Program-made: the position numbers and the translations under genes
NCBI RefSeq assembly: GCF_003852315.1
Contig: NZ_CP027762.1
Location: 558,001-622,000 of the forward strand
Length of the DNA stretch: 64,000 nucleotides
DNA from: Pseudomonas sp. LBUM920
GTDB lineage: Bacteria; Pseudomonadota; Gammaproteobacteria; Pseudomonadales; Pseudomonadaceae
Direction of reading: 5' to 3'
The notes under the pieces: model-generated
Seen by the model: only the letters and a program-made list of their open reading frames with translations
Told to the model about the DNA's origin: nothing
The model's database searches: none
In this document: positions 12,186-21,494 of the stretch, in pieces
Numbering within the stretch: position 1 is the first letter of the stretch
How the letters are laid out: each line of letters opens with the position of its first letter

Positions 12186-12208
12186 AAGCTGTAAACGCTG
12201 GTTAAAAG

Positions 12209-12298
12209 TGTGGGAGCTGGCTTGCCTGCGATAGCGGTATACCGGTTGATAAATGTGTGACTGATACACCGTCATCGCAGGCAAGCCAGCTCCCACAG
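12209..12298. repeat. REP inverted pair, GGCTTGCCTGCGAT family
   Basis: A near-perfect inverted pair (TGTGGGAGCTGGCTTGCCTGCGAT and its complement) with a spacer of about 46 bases. It belongs to the same family as the pair after waaA and lies between cpdA and yqiA, breaking an otherwise tight cluster; it may reduce read-through into yqiA-parE. Confidence 0.9.
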
Positions 12299-12390
12299 TG
12301 GATCTTCTGTGTCCTTTGGATAGAGGGCCTCACACACCACCCCGATCCCTGTAAACTGCGCCTCTTTGGCTGACGCACGGAGAGCCCGGC

Positions 12391-12999
12391 ATGTCTGCTT
12401 CGATCTTGTATATCCACGGTTTCAACAGTGCGCCGGCCTCCAACAAGGCCAGTCAGTTGATGACCGTGATGGACAGCCTCGGCCTGGCCGACCAATTGCG
12501 CGTGCCGGCCCTGCATCACCACCCGCGCCAGGCAATTGTTCAATTGGAAGAAGCGATTGCGCAGCTGGGTCGGCCGCTGCTGGTCGGCAGCTCACTCGGC
12601 GGCTACTATGCAACCCATCTTGCCGAACGCCATGGCCTCAAGGCGCTGCTGGTCAACCCGGCGGTCAGCCCGCATCGGATGTTTGACGGTTACCTGGGGA
12701 CCCAGAAGAACCTCTACACCGATGAAACCTGGGAGCTGACCCACGACCACGTCGCGGCCCTGGCCGAACTGGAAGTGCCAGCCCCGCAGGACGCCGCGCG
12801 TTATCAGGTGTGGTTGCAGACCGGGGATGAAACCCTGGATTATCGCCTCGCCCAACAGTATTACCGGGCCTGTGCCTTGCGCATCCAGGCCGGTGGCGAC
12901 CATGGCTACCAAGGGTTCGCCCAGCAACTGCCGGCGATGTTGAGCTTTGCCGGTATTGGTGCAGATCAGTATCAATCCTTCGACTTTGCAGCCCTGTAA
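12391..12999 (+). CDS. yqiA: YqiA-like esterase (alpha/beta hydrolase)
   Basis: A 202-residue alpha/beta hydrolase of the UPF0227/YqiA family, shown in E. coli to have esterase activity on short acyl-CoA substrates. The oxyanion region is YIHGFNSAPASNKA near the start, the nucleophile elbow is GSSLGGYY with Ser68, and HGYQGF near residue 170 supplies the likely catalytic histidine. No signal peptide is present, so it acts in the cytoplasm. It is the gene just before parE (45-base gap), as in E. coli. Confidence 0.92.
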   Translation: MSASILYIHGFNSAPASNKASQLMTVMDSLGLADQLRVPALHHHPRQAIVQLEEAIAQLGRPLLVGSSLGGYYATHLAERHGLKALLVNPAVSPHRMFDGYLGTQKNLYTDETWELTHDHVAALAELEVPAPQDAARYQVWLQTGDETLDYRLAQQYYRACALRIQAGGDHGYQGFAQQLPAMLSFAGIGADQYQSFDFAAL

Positions 13000-13043
13000 A
13001 GCCGCAGGTTACTTTTTAATCGAACGACTCACGACGAGACCCC

Positions 13044-14948
13044 ATGGCCACTCCCAGCGCTAGCTCTTATAACGCCGACGCCATCGAAGTCCTCTCGGGC
13101 CTCGACCCGGTGCGTAAACGCCCAGGCATGTACACCGACACCAGCCGGCCGAACCACCTTGCCCAGGAAGTCATCGACAACAGCGTCGACGAAGCCTTGG
13201 CCGGGCATGCCAAGTCGGTACAAGTCATCTTGCACGCCGACCATTCCCTGGAAGTGTCCGACGATGGTCGCGGCATGCCGGTGGACATCCACCCCGAAGA
13301 GGGAGTGTCGGGCGTCGAGCTGATCCTCACCAAGCTGCACGCCGGCGGCAAGTTCTCCAACAAGAACTACCAGTTTTCCGGTGGCTTGCACGGTGTGGGT
13401 ATTTCCGTGGTCAACGCCCTGTCCACGCAGGTCAGGGTCAAGGTCAAGCGCGACGGTAACGAGTACCAGATGACCTTCGCCGATGGCTACAAAGCCACCG
13501 ACCTGGAAGTGATCGGCAGCGTTGGCAAGCGCAACACCGGCACCAGCGTGTACTTCGCGCCGGACCCGAAATACTTCGATTCACCCAAGTTCTCCATCAG
13601 CCGCCTCAAGCATGTGCTCAAGGCCAAGGCCGTTCTGTGCCCCGGTTTGCTGGTCAGCTTTGAAGACAAAGGCACCGGCGAGAAGGTCGAGTGGCATTAC
13701 GAAGACGGCCTGCGTTCCTACCTCGAAGACTCTGTCAGCGACTTCGAACGCCTGCCCAACGAGCCGTTCTGCGGCAGCCTGGCCGGTAATAAAGAAGCCG
13801 TTGACTGGGCGCTGCTGTGGTTGCCTGAAGGCGGCGACAGCGTGCAGGAAAGCTACGTCAACCTGATCCCCACCGCCCAGGGCGGCACCCACGTCAACGG
13901 TTTGCGCCAGGGTTTGCTGGACGCCATGCGCGAATTCTGCGAATACCGCAGCCTGTTGCCACGTGGCGTGAAGCTGGCGCCGGAAGACGTGTGGGAGCGC
14001 ATCGCGTTCGTGCTGTCGATGAAGATGCAGGAGCCGCAATTCTCCGGTCAAACCAAGGAACGCCTGTCGTCGCGTGAAGCGGCGGCGTTTGTCTCCGGCG
14101 TGGTCAAAGATGCGTTCAGCCTGTGGCTCAACGAGCACCCGGAGCTGGGCCTGGCCCTGGCGGAGTTGGCGATCAATAACGCCGGCCGCCGTTTGAAGGC
14201 CAGCAAAAAGGTCGAGCGCAAGCGCATTACCCAAGGGCCGGCACTGCCGGGCAAGCTGGCCGACTGCGCCGGGCAAGACCCGATGCGTTCCGAGCTGTTT
14301 CTGGTCGAAGGTGACTCCGCCGGCGGTTCTGCCAAGCAAGCGCGAGACAAGGAGTTCCAGGCGATCCTGCCGTTGCGCGGCAAGATCCTCAACACCTGGG
14401 AAGTCGATGGCAGCGAAGTCCTCGCCAGCCAAGAGGTGCACAACATCGCCGTGGCCATCGGCGTCGACCCGGGCGCGGCAGACATGAGCCAGCTGCGCTA
14501 CGGCAAGATCTGTATCCTCGCCGACGCCGACTCCGACGGTTTGCACATCGCCACGCTGCTGTGCGCGCTGTTCGTCCAGCACTTCCGCCCATTGGTGGAT
14601 GCCGGTCACGTCTACGTTGCCATGCCGCCGCTGTACCGTATCGATTTGGGCAAGGAGATTTTCTACGCGCTCGACGAAGCCGAGCGCGATGGCATCCTCG
14701 ACCGCCTGGTCGCCGAGAAGAAACGCGGCAAGCCACAGGTCACGCGATTCAAAGGCCTGGGTGAAATGAACCCACCGCAGCTGCGCGAAACCACCATGGA
14801 CCCGAACACGCGGCGCCTGGTGCAGTTGACCCTGGAAGACTTCGCCGGCACCTCGGAAATGATGGACATGTTGCTGGCGAAAAAACGTGCACCGGATCGC
14901 AAGGCCTGGCTGGAGTCCAAAGGCAACCTGGCCGAGGTTCTGGGCTGA
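13044..14948 (+). CDS. parE: DNA topoisomerase IV subunit B
   Basis: ParE supplies the ATPase part of topoisomerase IV, which unlinks daughter chromosomes. The 634-residue protein has the GHKL ATPase domain (VLSGLDPVRKRPGMY, VIDNSVDEA, DGRGMPV, GGLHGVG), a transducer domain, and the TOPRIM domain beginning with LVEGDSAGGSA at about residue 417 and continuing with LADADSDGLHI. The C-terminal KGLGEMNP block contacts ParC. It lies in one apparent transcription unit with parC, separated by two small envelope genes; the next gene starts within its stop codon (ATGA-type overlap). Confidence 0.98.
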   Translation: MATPSASSYNADAIEVLSGLDPVRKRPGMYTDTSRPNHLAQEVIDNSVDEALAGHAKSVQVILHADHSLEVSDDGRGMPVDIHPEEGVSGVELILTKLHAGGKFSNKNYQFSGGLHGVGISVVNALSTQVRVKVKRDGNEYQMTFADGYKATDLEVIGSVGKRNTGTSVYFAPDPKYFDSPKFSISRLKHVLKAKAVLCPGLLVSFEDKGTGEKVEWHYEDGLRSYLEDSVSDFERLPNEPFCGSLAGNKEAVDWALLWLPEGGDSVQESYVNLIPTAQGGTHVNGLRQGLLDAMREFCEYRSLLPRGVKLAPEDVWERIAFVLSMKMQEPQFSGQTKERLSSREAAAFVSGVVKDAFSLWLNEHPELGLALAELAINNAGRRLKASKKVERKRITQGPALPGKLADCAGQDPMRSELFLVEGDSAGGSAKQARDKEFQAILPLRGKILNTWEVDGSEVLASQEVHNIAVAIGVDPGAADMSQLRYGKICILADADSDGLHIATLLCALFVQHFRPLVDAGHVYVAMPPLYRIDLGKEIFYALDEAERDGILDRLVAEKKRGKPQVTRFKGLGEMNPPQLRETTMDPNTRRLVQLTLEDFAGTSEMMDMLLAKKRAPDRKAWLESKGNLAEVLG

Positions 14949-15943
14949 TGCGCACAGGTTTCGCCCTGGCGATCCTGATGTTGAGCGGGTTGGCGGCGGC
15001 CGAAGTGGTCGCCGAGCCCGTGGCTGAGCTAAAGCTGATATCCGAGCATCCGGTGGACGGCATGCGCGGCGGTAACCTCTCGGGCCTGGCGGTATGTGGC
15101 CAGGAGCTGTGGACGGTGTCCGATCGCGATGACGACCAGATTTACCGGCTCGACATCAGTGCGCAGACCTGGCAGGCCGAAACCGTGAAAATTGACGTGC
15201 CGCCGGTGCCCGAGTCCGGGTTGCCCTGGGGGTTGCGCTCGCGCACCAAGGCGGCGTCGTTCATCCGCGGTGGCGACCTGGATTTTGAAGGCATTACCTG
15301 CGATGCCGCCGGCAACCGCTACATTGTCAGCGAAGCCCACGCTGCGGTGTTGCAAGTGCCGATGGCGGGCGCCCCTGAATGGTTGAAAATCGCCCCTGGC
15401 ATGGTGCGTGAAGCCCGCGCCAGTGGCATGTTGCTGCACTTCAACGCTTTATTCGAAGGCCTGGCGGTGAATCCTGCCGGTAATCAGATTTGGCTGGCGG
15501 CCGAGCGTGAGCGGCGTGGCTTAATCTCGATCAAGCGCGGGCAGAGCGTATGGGACTGTGACGGTCCCTGTGTGTTGTTGAGCGAGGCTGGTCAGGAAGT
15601 GCAACCGGCGCAGTTCACCAACGCCAAGGCTGTGTCCAAGGATTTTGCCGACCTGGCGCTGTTTGACGGCAAGCTGTTTACCCTGGAGCGCAATGCGTTC
15701 CAGATTTGCCGGCGCGATGCGGTCACCGCCAAAGTCGAGCTGTGCTGGTCGTTTGCCGACGAAACCCTGATGCCGAAACGGCGCTATGCCCAGCCCTACG
15801 GCCTGGCCGAAGCCCTGGTGGTGGATGCAGACGGCGCCTGGCTTGGGATCGACAACAATTTTGGCCCGCGTGCCGATGGTGAAAAACGCCCTGTGGTCTA
15901 TCGTTTCGCCGCGCCTGCCGGCGGCTGGAGCGCCCAGCCATGA
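14948..15943 (+). CDS. Secreted esterase-like/phytase-like beta-propeller protein
   Basis: A 331-residue protein with a signal peptide (MRTGFALAILMLSGLAAAEV) and a repeat-rich beta-propeller body of the esterase-like activity of phytase family. Visible blocks are GGNLSGLAVCGQELWTVSDRDDDQIYRLD, DLDFEGITCDAAGNRYIVSE, LFEGLAVNPAGNQIWLAAERERRG and YGLAEALVVDADGAWLGIDNN, four propeller blades with the acidic residues that usually hold calcium. The substrate is unknown. Its start codon overlaps the parE stop and its stop overlaps the next gene by four bases, so translation is coupled, although no functional link to topoisomerase IV is known. Confidence 0.8.
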   Translation: MRTGFALAILMLSGLAAAEVVAEPVAELKLISEHPVDGMRGGNLSGLAVCGQELWTVSDRDDDQIYRLDISAQTWQAETVKIDVPPVPESGLPWGLRSRTKAASFIRGGDLDFEGITCDAAGNRYIVSEAHAAVLQVPMAGAPEWLKIAPGMVREARASGMLLHFNALFEGLAVNPAGNQIWLAAERERRGLISIKRGQSVWDCDGPCVLLSEAGQEVQPAQFTNAKAVSKDFADLALFDGKLFTLERNAFQICRRDAVTAKVELCWSFADETLMPKRRYAQPYGLAEALVVDADGAWLGIDNNFGPRADGEKRPVVYRFAAPAGGWSAQP

Positions 15944-16461
15944 GCGGGCAGCCGCCTGGCAAGCGCGCCGGACGTGTGCTGATGTTTGTGGCATGGGGCG
16001 CCGGGCTGTTTTTGGCCACACGGTTTTTTGGGCAGTGGGAAGCACGTCAGGAAAATCCCAATGCGGTGGTGACCTCGCAGCAACACGCGGGGTACATCGA
16101 GGTGAAATTGCTGGGCAACGGCCAAGGGCATTTTGTTGCCAGTGGCCAGATCAATGGTCAGCCGGTGGAGTTTATGCTCGATACCGGCGCGACCGATGTG
16201 GCGGTGCCGGCCGAATTGGCCGACCGCCTCGGGCTTAAACGTGGCCTGCCGGTGACCTTGAGCACCGCCAACGGCCGTGTTCAGGGCTACCGCACCCACC
16301 TCGACCGCCTGAAGCTGGGCGATATCGTCCTGCAGGACGTCCGCGCGATCGTGGCGCCGGGCTTGGACGGGGAACAGGTGCTGCTGGGCATGAGCGCATT
16401 GAAACAACTTGAATTTACCCAGCGCAGCGGCACATTGCTGCTGCGCCAGACCAAACAATGA
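15940..16461 (+). CDS. Membrane-anchored retropepsin-like aspartic protease (TIGR02281 type)
   Basis: A 173-residue protein with one N-terminal membrane anchor (about residues 12-29) and a single retroviral-type aspartic protease domain facing the periplasm. The catalytic motif is [13 protein letters not shown] with Asp81; the flap-like [25 protein letters not shown] precedes it and [10 protein letters not shown] (the second conserved block) follows near the end. Such proteins act as homodimers. The family (clan AA, TIGR02281) is widespread in proteobacteria and its substrates are poorly known. It is coupled by a four-base overlap to the phytase-like gene and stops 10 bases before parC. Confidence 0.88.
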   Translation: MSGQPPGKRAGRVLMFVAWGAGLFLATRFFGQWEARQENPNAVVTSQQHAGYIEVKLLGNGQGHFVASGQINGQPVEFMLDTGATDVAVPAELADRLGLKRGLPVTLSTANGRVQGYRTHLDRLKLGDIVLQDVRAIVAPGLDGEQVLLGMSALKQLEFTQRSGTLLLRQTKQ

Positions 16462-16471
16462 TGAGGCCCGC

Positions 16472-18736
16472 ATGAGTGACATCCTCGCAGACAGCTTAGA
16501 TGGCGTAGAACGCCGGTCGCTGGCTGACTTCACCGAAAATGCCTACCTCAACTACTCCATGTACGTGATCATGGACCGTGCCTTGCCGCATATCGGCGAC
16601 GGCCTGAAACCGGTACAACGGCGCATCATCTACGCCATGAGTGAGTTGGGGCTGGACGCTGATTCCAAGCACAAGAAGTCGGCGCGTACCGTCGGTGACG
16701 TGCTCGGCAAGTTCCACCCACACGGCGACTCGGCGTGCTACGAAGCCATGGTGCTGATGGCCCAGCCGTTCAGCTACCGCTACACGCTGGTAGACGGCCA
16801 GGGTAACTGGGGTGCGCCGGATGATCCCAAGTCCTTCGCCGCCATGCGATACACCGAGGCACGCCTGTCGCGTTACTCCGAAGTGCTGCTCAGCGAGTTG
16901 GGCCAGGGTACCGCGAACTGGGGCCCGAACTTCGACGGTACCCTGGACGAACCCTTGGTGTTGCCGGCCCGTTTGCCGAATATCCTGCTCAATGGCACCA
17001 CCGGCATCGCGGTCGGCATGGCCACCGACGTGCCGCCGCATAACCTGCGCGAAGTGGCCACCGCCTGCGTACGCTTGCTGGATGAACCCAAGGCCACGGT
17101 CGAGCAGCTCTGCGAACATATCCAGGGCCCGGACTACCCGACCGAAGCGGAAATCATCACGCCGCGCGCCGACTTGTTGAAGATGTACGAAACCGGCAAG
17201 GGCTCGGTGCGCATGCGCGCCGTGTACCACATCGAAGACGGCGACATTATTGTCACCGCGCTGCCGCACCAGGTGTCCGGCGCCAAGGTGCTGGAACAGA
17301 TCGCCGCGCTGATGCAGGCCAAACCGTCGAAACTGCCGCAAGTCGCTGACCTGCGTGACGAGTCCGACCACGAGAACCCATGCCGCATCGTGATCATCCC
17401 GACCAACAGCCGGGTCGACCACGAAGTGCTGATGCAGCACCTGTTTGCCAGTACCGACTTGGAGTCGAGCTACCGGGTCAACGTCAACATCATCGGCCTG
17501 GATGGCAAGCCGCAGCTGAAAAACCTGCGCAACTTGCTGGTGGAGTGGCTGGAGTTCCGCATACAAACCGTGCGCCGCCGCCTGCAATTTCGCCTCGACA
17601 AGGTCGAGCGTCGCTTGCACCTGTTGGACGGCTTGCTGATTGCTTATCTCAACCTGGACGAAGTGATCCATATCATTCGTACCGCCGAGCACCCGAAAGC
17701 CGAGCTGATCGCGCGCTTCGAGCTGAGCGAGATCCAGGCCGACTACATTCTCGACACCCGCCTGCGTCAGTTGGCGCGCCTGGAAGAGATGAAGTTGCGC
17801 GACGAGCAGGATGCATTGCTCAAGGAACAAGCCAAGCTGCAAGCGCTGCTGGGCAGCGAAGCCAAGCTCAAGAAGCTGGTGCGCAGCGAACTGATCAAAG
17901 ATGCCGAAACCTATGGTGATGACCGTCGCTCGCCAATCGTCGAGCGCGCAGAAGCGAAAGCTCTGACAGAAACCGAGCTGTTGCCTAACGAGAAAATTAC
18001 CGTCGTTCTGTCGGAAAAGGGTTGGGTTCGCTCCGCCAAAGGGCATGATATTGACGCTACCGGCCTCTCGTACAAGGCCGGTGATGGCTTCAAGACCGCG
18101 GCTGCCGGGCGTTCCAACCAATTTGCAGTGTTTATCGATTCCACCGGGCGCAGTTACTCGGTGCCGGCGCACACGTTGCCTTCAGCGCGTGGCCAGGGCG
18201 AGCCGCTGACCGGGCGACTCACACCGCCACCGGGGGCGAGTTTCGAATGCGTGCTGCTGCCCGATGATGATTCGCTGTATGTGATCGCGTCCGACGCGGG
18301 TTACGGTTTTGTGGTCAAGGGTGAAGACCTGCAGGCCAAGAACAAGGCGGGCAAGGCGTTGTTGAGCTTGCCCAACAACGCCAAGGTGATCCTGCCGCGC
18401 ACAGTGGAAGACCGCGAGAGCAACTGGCTGGCGTCGGTGACCACCGAAGGGCGTCTGCTGGTGTTCAAGATCAGTGACTTGCCGCAGCTGGGTAAAGGCA
18501 AGGGCAACAAGATTATTGGGATTCCCGGGGAGCGGGTGGCCAGTCGCGAAGAGTACGTGACCGACATTGCAGTGATCCCGGAAGGCTCAACCCTGGTACT
18601 TCAGGCTGGCAAACGCACGCTGTCGCTGCGTGCTGACGACCTGGAACATTACAAGGGTGAGCGTGGGCGGCGCGGTAACAAACTGCCGCGGGGCTTCCAG
18701 CGAGTGGATGCTTTGTTGGTCGAAACGCCGGTTTAA
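16472..18736 (+). CDS. parC: DNA topoisomerase IV subunit A
   Basis: ParC cuts and rejoins DNA for topoisomerase IV. The start giving [15 protein letters not shown] was chosen over an upstream frame that overlaps the protease gene. The product has 754 residues. Tyr127 in [10 protein letters not shown] is the DNA-linking tyrosine. The quinolone-resistance region [11 protein letters not shown] has Ser87 and Glu91, the susceptible residues at both main positions. A coiled-coil tower occupies about residues 370-480 and a C-terminal beta-pinwheel DNA-wrapping domain follows. It is the last gene of the yqiA-parE-parC unit; a hairpin (CGATCTACG/CGTAGATCG) lies 17 bases beyond the stop but lacks a clear T run. 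Confidence 0.98.
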   Translation: MSDILADSLDGVERRSLADFTENAYLNYSMYVIMDRALPHIGDGLKPVQRRIIYAMSELGLDADSKHKKSARTVGDVLGKFHPHGDSACYEAMVLMAQPFSYRYTLVDGQGNWGAPDDPKSFAAMRYTEARLSRYSEVLLSELGQGTANWGPNFDGTLDEPLVLPARLPNILLNGTTGIAVGMATDVPPHNLREVATACVRLLDEPKATVEQLCEHIQGPDYPTEAEIITPRADLLKMYETGKGSVRMRAVYHIEDGDIIVTALPHQVSGAKVLEQIAALMQAKPSKLPQVADLRDESDHENPCRIVIIPTNSRVDHEVLMQHLFASTDLESSYRVNVNIIGLDGKPQLKNLRNLLVEWLEFRIQTVRRRLQFRLDKVERRLHLLDGLLIAYLNLDEVIHIIRTAEHPKAELIARFELSEIQADYILDTRLRQLARLEEMKLRDEQDALLKEQAKLQALLGSEAKLKKLVRSELIKDAETYGDDRRSPIVERAEAKALTETELLPNEKITVVLSEKGWVRSAKGHDIDATGLSYKAGDGFKTAAAGRSNQFAVFIDSTGRSYSVPAHTLPSARGQGEPLTGRLTPPPGASFECVLLPDDDSLYVIASDAGYGFVVKGEDLQAKNKAGKALLSLPNNAKVILPRTVEDRESNWLASVTTEGRLLVFKISDLPQLGKGKGNKIIGIPGERVASREEYVTDIAVIPEGSTLVLQAGKRTLSLRADDLEHYKGERGRRGNKLPRGFQRVDALLVETPV

Positions 18737-18909
18737 GGCGTATTAGAGCCCTCGATCTACGATTTAACGCGTAGATCGACGCTTTCGCGCTGGAGTCATG
18801 GCGCATATTCACGGATGATATGGCCTTTCCAGCGCCGGCGTGGCCGAGCGTGTTTAGGGTATTTTTAGTATTACATTGTGGTTCGCCTTGTGGCAGCCAC
18901 CTGGATGGG

Positions 18910-19620
18910 ATGATGACTGCTCCACGCCTTCCTTTATTTTTGATGCTCGCTGGCCTTTTGGGGCTGGCGGGTTGCAGCACGCACCAGCCGGTGTCGCTGT
19001 ACCAGCTGGACAGCGGAAGTCCAGCTCAGCCAGCGCAAACCGCTGGCATGGCCGTATTGCTTGGCCCGGTAGTCGTTGCCGATTACCTGCAACGCGAAAC
19101 CCTGCTGCAACGTCAGAACGACGGCAGCCTGCAAGGTTCCACTGACGGCCGTTGGGCGGGCAGTTTGTCGTCCGACATCAACCAGTTGATGTTGCGCCAA
19201 GTGGCCGGTCATCTGGACAGTCAGCGTGTGGTGCTTGCGCCTGCGCCAACCGGCTTTACTCCGGATGTGCAGGTGTTGCTGACCATTACGCGGCTTGACT
19301 CGGGCGCCTCGCAGCCGGCCATCCTCGACGCGCAGTGGCGTCTGATCGACCGCCGTGGCCAGGTGCGCGATAACCGCATCGTGCATTTGCAGGAAGAACA
19401 CAGCGGCACCACCGCGTCCCAGGTCCAGGCCCAGGGCGTGTTGTTGCAGCATCTGGCGCAGCAGTTGTCGGTGGCGCTCAAGCCATTGGCCAACCAGCCG
19501 CCGGTTGCCGAGGCACCGCGCAAGCAAGCCCCGGCTCAGGCCAAGCCCGCAGCGCCGGAAAAGCCGAAGATGCCGATGGCTACGCCGATTCGTACGGACA
19601 TGGAAGTGTTCAGGTTCTGA
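18910..19620 (+). CDS. PqiC-like ABC-transport auxiliary lipoprotein
   Basis: A lipoprotein of the PqiC/YmbA (ABC-type transport auxiliary) family. The start at the double ATG gives MMTAPRLPLFLMLAGLLGLAGCSTHQP, with lipobox LAGC; the frame is open upstream but the extra residues do not look coding. YQLDSGS, VLLGPVVVADYLQRETLLQR and WAGSLSSDINQLMLRQVAGHL are typical blocks, and a proline/alanine/lysine-rich tail occupies the last 40 residues. PqiC works with PqiA/PqiB MCE proteins in lipid movement across the envelope, but no MCE genes lie beside it here. The gene stands alone with a strong terminator behind it. Confidence 0.85.
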   Translation: MMTAPRLPLFLMLAGLLGLAGCSTHQPVSLYQLDSGSPAQPAQTAGMAVLLGPVVVADYLQRETLLQRQNDGSLQGSTDGRWAGSLSSDINQLMLRQVAGHLDSQRVVLAPAPTGFTPDVQVLLTITRLDSGASQPAILDAQWRLIDRRGQVRDNRIVHLQEEHSGTTASQVQAQGVLLQHLAQQLSVALKPLANQPPVAEAPRKQAPAQAKPAAPEKPKMPMATPIRTDMEVFRF

Positions 19621-19633
19621 TCTGAATCGCAGA

Positions 19634-19677
19634 CAAACAAAAAGGCCCGCTTATTCAGCGGGCCTTTTTTGTTTGTC
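19634..19677 (+). terminator. Rho-independent terminator after the PqiC-like gene
   Basis: The hairpin AAAGGCCCGC-TTATTCA-GCGGGCCTTT is followed by a T run (TTTTTTGTTTG) and preceded by an A run, so it can act in both directions. Confidence 0.92.
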
Positions 19678-19703
19678 CGGGATTTGAGTTGCGCTGCAGA
19701 TTA

Positions 19704-19795
19704 ATGTGGGAGCGGGCTTGCCCGCGAATGCGTTGGATCAGTCGATAAGCCTGGCCACTGACACGCCGCCTTCGCGAGCAAGCCCGCTCCCACAC
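19704..19795. repeat. REP inverted pair, GGGCTTGC(C/T)CGCGA family
   Basis: GTGGGAGCGGGCTTGCCCGCGAA on the left and TTCGCGAGCAAGCCCGCTCCCACA on the right, spacer about 45 bases. It sits between the convergent PqiC-like and YtjB-like genes. The two arms differ at one core base (CCCGCGA versus CTCGCGA when read in the same sense). Confidence 0.92.
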
Positions 19796-19827
19796 AAGCC
19801 CACTGCTCAGTGGGCTGGGCGGTGTCT

Positions 19828-21360
19828 TCAGGACTTGGTACGGGTCTCATGCATCCGCGCCAACTGCCGCTCCAGCATCGACGGATACGGCTCCATCAAG
19901 CGTTCCACACAGCTGGCGCCTTCAGGGCTGGCAATCGGGCGGATACGCGCGCGTTGGCGAATCAACGCGTCTTCGCTGATCTTGCGCTCCACCAGCAGCA
20001 GGTTGCGGCTGTGTTGCGACAAGGCCAGCGCATCCTGGGCGATTTCAGTCAGCAGCAGGTCGATCTGGCTCATGCCAAACAGATCATCGCCCACGGTCAA
20101 ACCAAGCTGCAGCTGCAAGGTGATGCCGCTGTCGGCCACTTCGATCTGCAGGGCATGGCCGAGGGCGCGCAACAACTCGCCGCAGCAAATGGCGTTGGTC
20201 AGGTAATCTTCGCCGCTGTCTTCGCTGTGGAACAGCATCAGCGTGCTGCCGTCGTTCAGGGTGTGCAGTTCGCTCTGATACAGCGAGGCGGCCTGGTCCA
20301 GGCAGTCGCGGTAGCGTTCCAGCAATTCCGTCAGGCGGGCGCGGGGCAGGCGGCGCAGTTGGTCCTGGGCGCCCAGTTGCACGGCTAATACGGCGCTGTG
20401 CTGAGGCTCGGTGTTCTTCACCGGCGCAGGCTTAGGCACGACGGCCGCGGTGGCGGCCGAGGTATCGCGCAGGTCGGAGAACGGGTCTTCGTCATCCAGT
20501 TCATCTTCCTCCGCCTTGATGACCTGGCGGGGCGCGGGCTTGAGGCCTGCCACCGGCGCACTTTCGTCAAAGCCTGGATCACGCAGGTCGCGCACTTCAA
20601 ACTCGGGTTCGTCGTCGTAATCGGTGTCGTCGTACTCGGGTTCTGGCTCGACCTCGGGCACTACCGGCTCGGGTGCGAAGCTGGCGTGAAGCTGGCGGGC
20701 GAGGTCGCCGATCTCATCCTGGCGATCAGTGGCCGGGGTGTGTTCGTCAATATCGCGCAGCCAGATGCGCAGCTGCATCAGCGGCGTGGAGATATGCCGC
20801 CCCAGGCGCAAGCTCAAGGCCAGGGCCAATGCCAACAGGATCGCGCTGAGGATGCCCATGCTTTGCAGGCTGATGGTCATCGGCTGCTGGAATTGCTGCA
20901 TGTCCAGGCTGATGCGCAGTTGGCCGGCCTTCACATCCTGAAACGTGATGTTGCTCGAATACAAACCTTCGGCTTCACCCAGCAGGCCGTTTTTCGGGCG
21001 TTGCCCGGCTTCGGCCATGATCCGGTTGTCCACGCTGTAAATCGCGGCGTGGGCCACCAACGGGTTCTTGGTCAGGTTGTTGAGCAGCACGTTGAGGCTG
21101 AGAATGTCGTTGGACACCAGCAGCTCAGTCGCCGACGTGGCGGTTTGAGTGGTCAGGCTCTCGCCCAGGGCGTCGGCTTGCTCGTGCATGGCCTGCTTGA
21201 ACTGCAAGCCCATCACGCAGGCATAGATCACCAGGGCCAGAGCGACCAGGATCACGTTATGGCTGGCGATGCGTAATGCGATCGGTACACGGCGGTGGCG
21301 CAGTGCCCGGAAGATCAGCAGGAAGAAGTTATCGGTTTTTACTGGCGTAGGCCGGTTCAC
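19828..21360 (-). CDS. YtjB/AhpA-family membrane protein with a cyclase-like C-terminal domain
   Basis: A 510-residue inner-membrane protein divergent from serB, the same place as ytjB (smp) in E. coli. The YtjB part spans about residues 25-225: transmembrane helix 31-52, a periplasmic sensor region (SATELLVSNDILSLNVLLNNLTKNPLV), a second helix near 166-188 and a HAMP-like segment (RLGRHISTPLMQLRIWLRDI). A strongly acidic, proline-rich linker (about 230-320) leads to a domain at about 322-470 that resembles a class III nucleotide cyclase fold (LTELLERYRDCLDQAA, TLNDGSTLMLFHSEDS, LQLQLGLTVGDDLFG) but lacks the metal-binding aspartates. E. coli YtjB is much shorter and lacks this tail. Function unknown. 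Confidence 0.85.
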   Translation of the reverse strand: MNRPTPVKTDNFFLLIFRALRHRRVPIALRIASHNVILVALALVIYACVMGLQFKQAMHEQADALGESLTTQTATSATELLVSNDILSLNVLLNNLTKNPLVAHAAIYSVDNRIMAEAGQRPKNGLLGEAEGLYSSNITFQDVKAGQLRISLDMQQFQQPMTISLQSMGILSAILLALALALSLRLGRHISTPLMQLRIWLRDIDEHTPATDRQDEIGDLARQLHASFAPEPVVPEVEPEPEYDDTDYDDEPEFEVRDLRDPGFDESAPVAGLKPAPRQVIKAEEDELDDEDPFSDLRDTSAATAAVVPKPAPVKNTEPQHSAVLAVQLGAQDQLRRLPRARLTELLERYRDCLDQAASLYQSELHTLNDGSTLMLFHSEDSGEDYLTNAICCGELLRALGHALQIEVADSGITLQLQLGLTVGDDLFGMSQIDLLLTEIAQDALALSQHSRNLLLVERKISEDALIRQRARIRPIASPEGASCVERLMEPYPSMLERQLARMHETRTKS

Positions 21361-21494
21361 TTGAGCTCGGCTCTTTAGTCCGTGAAGTTGACGCGCAGTA
21401 TAGCGACAGGCCTGGGACCGGCAAAGCGCTGGCTGTGCCCGATGGTCACTGAAAGTGGGTAGAATGCGGTTTTTTTCCAGCCTGGGGGTGCGCT

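Noticed and set aside
18753..18779. Terminator after parC
   Set aside because: The hairpin CGATCTACG/CGTAGATCG is real but has no T run, so it was not listed as a terminator.
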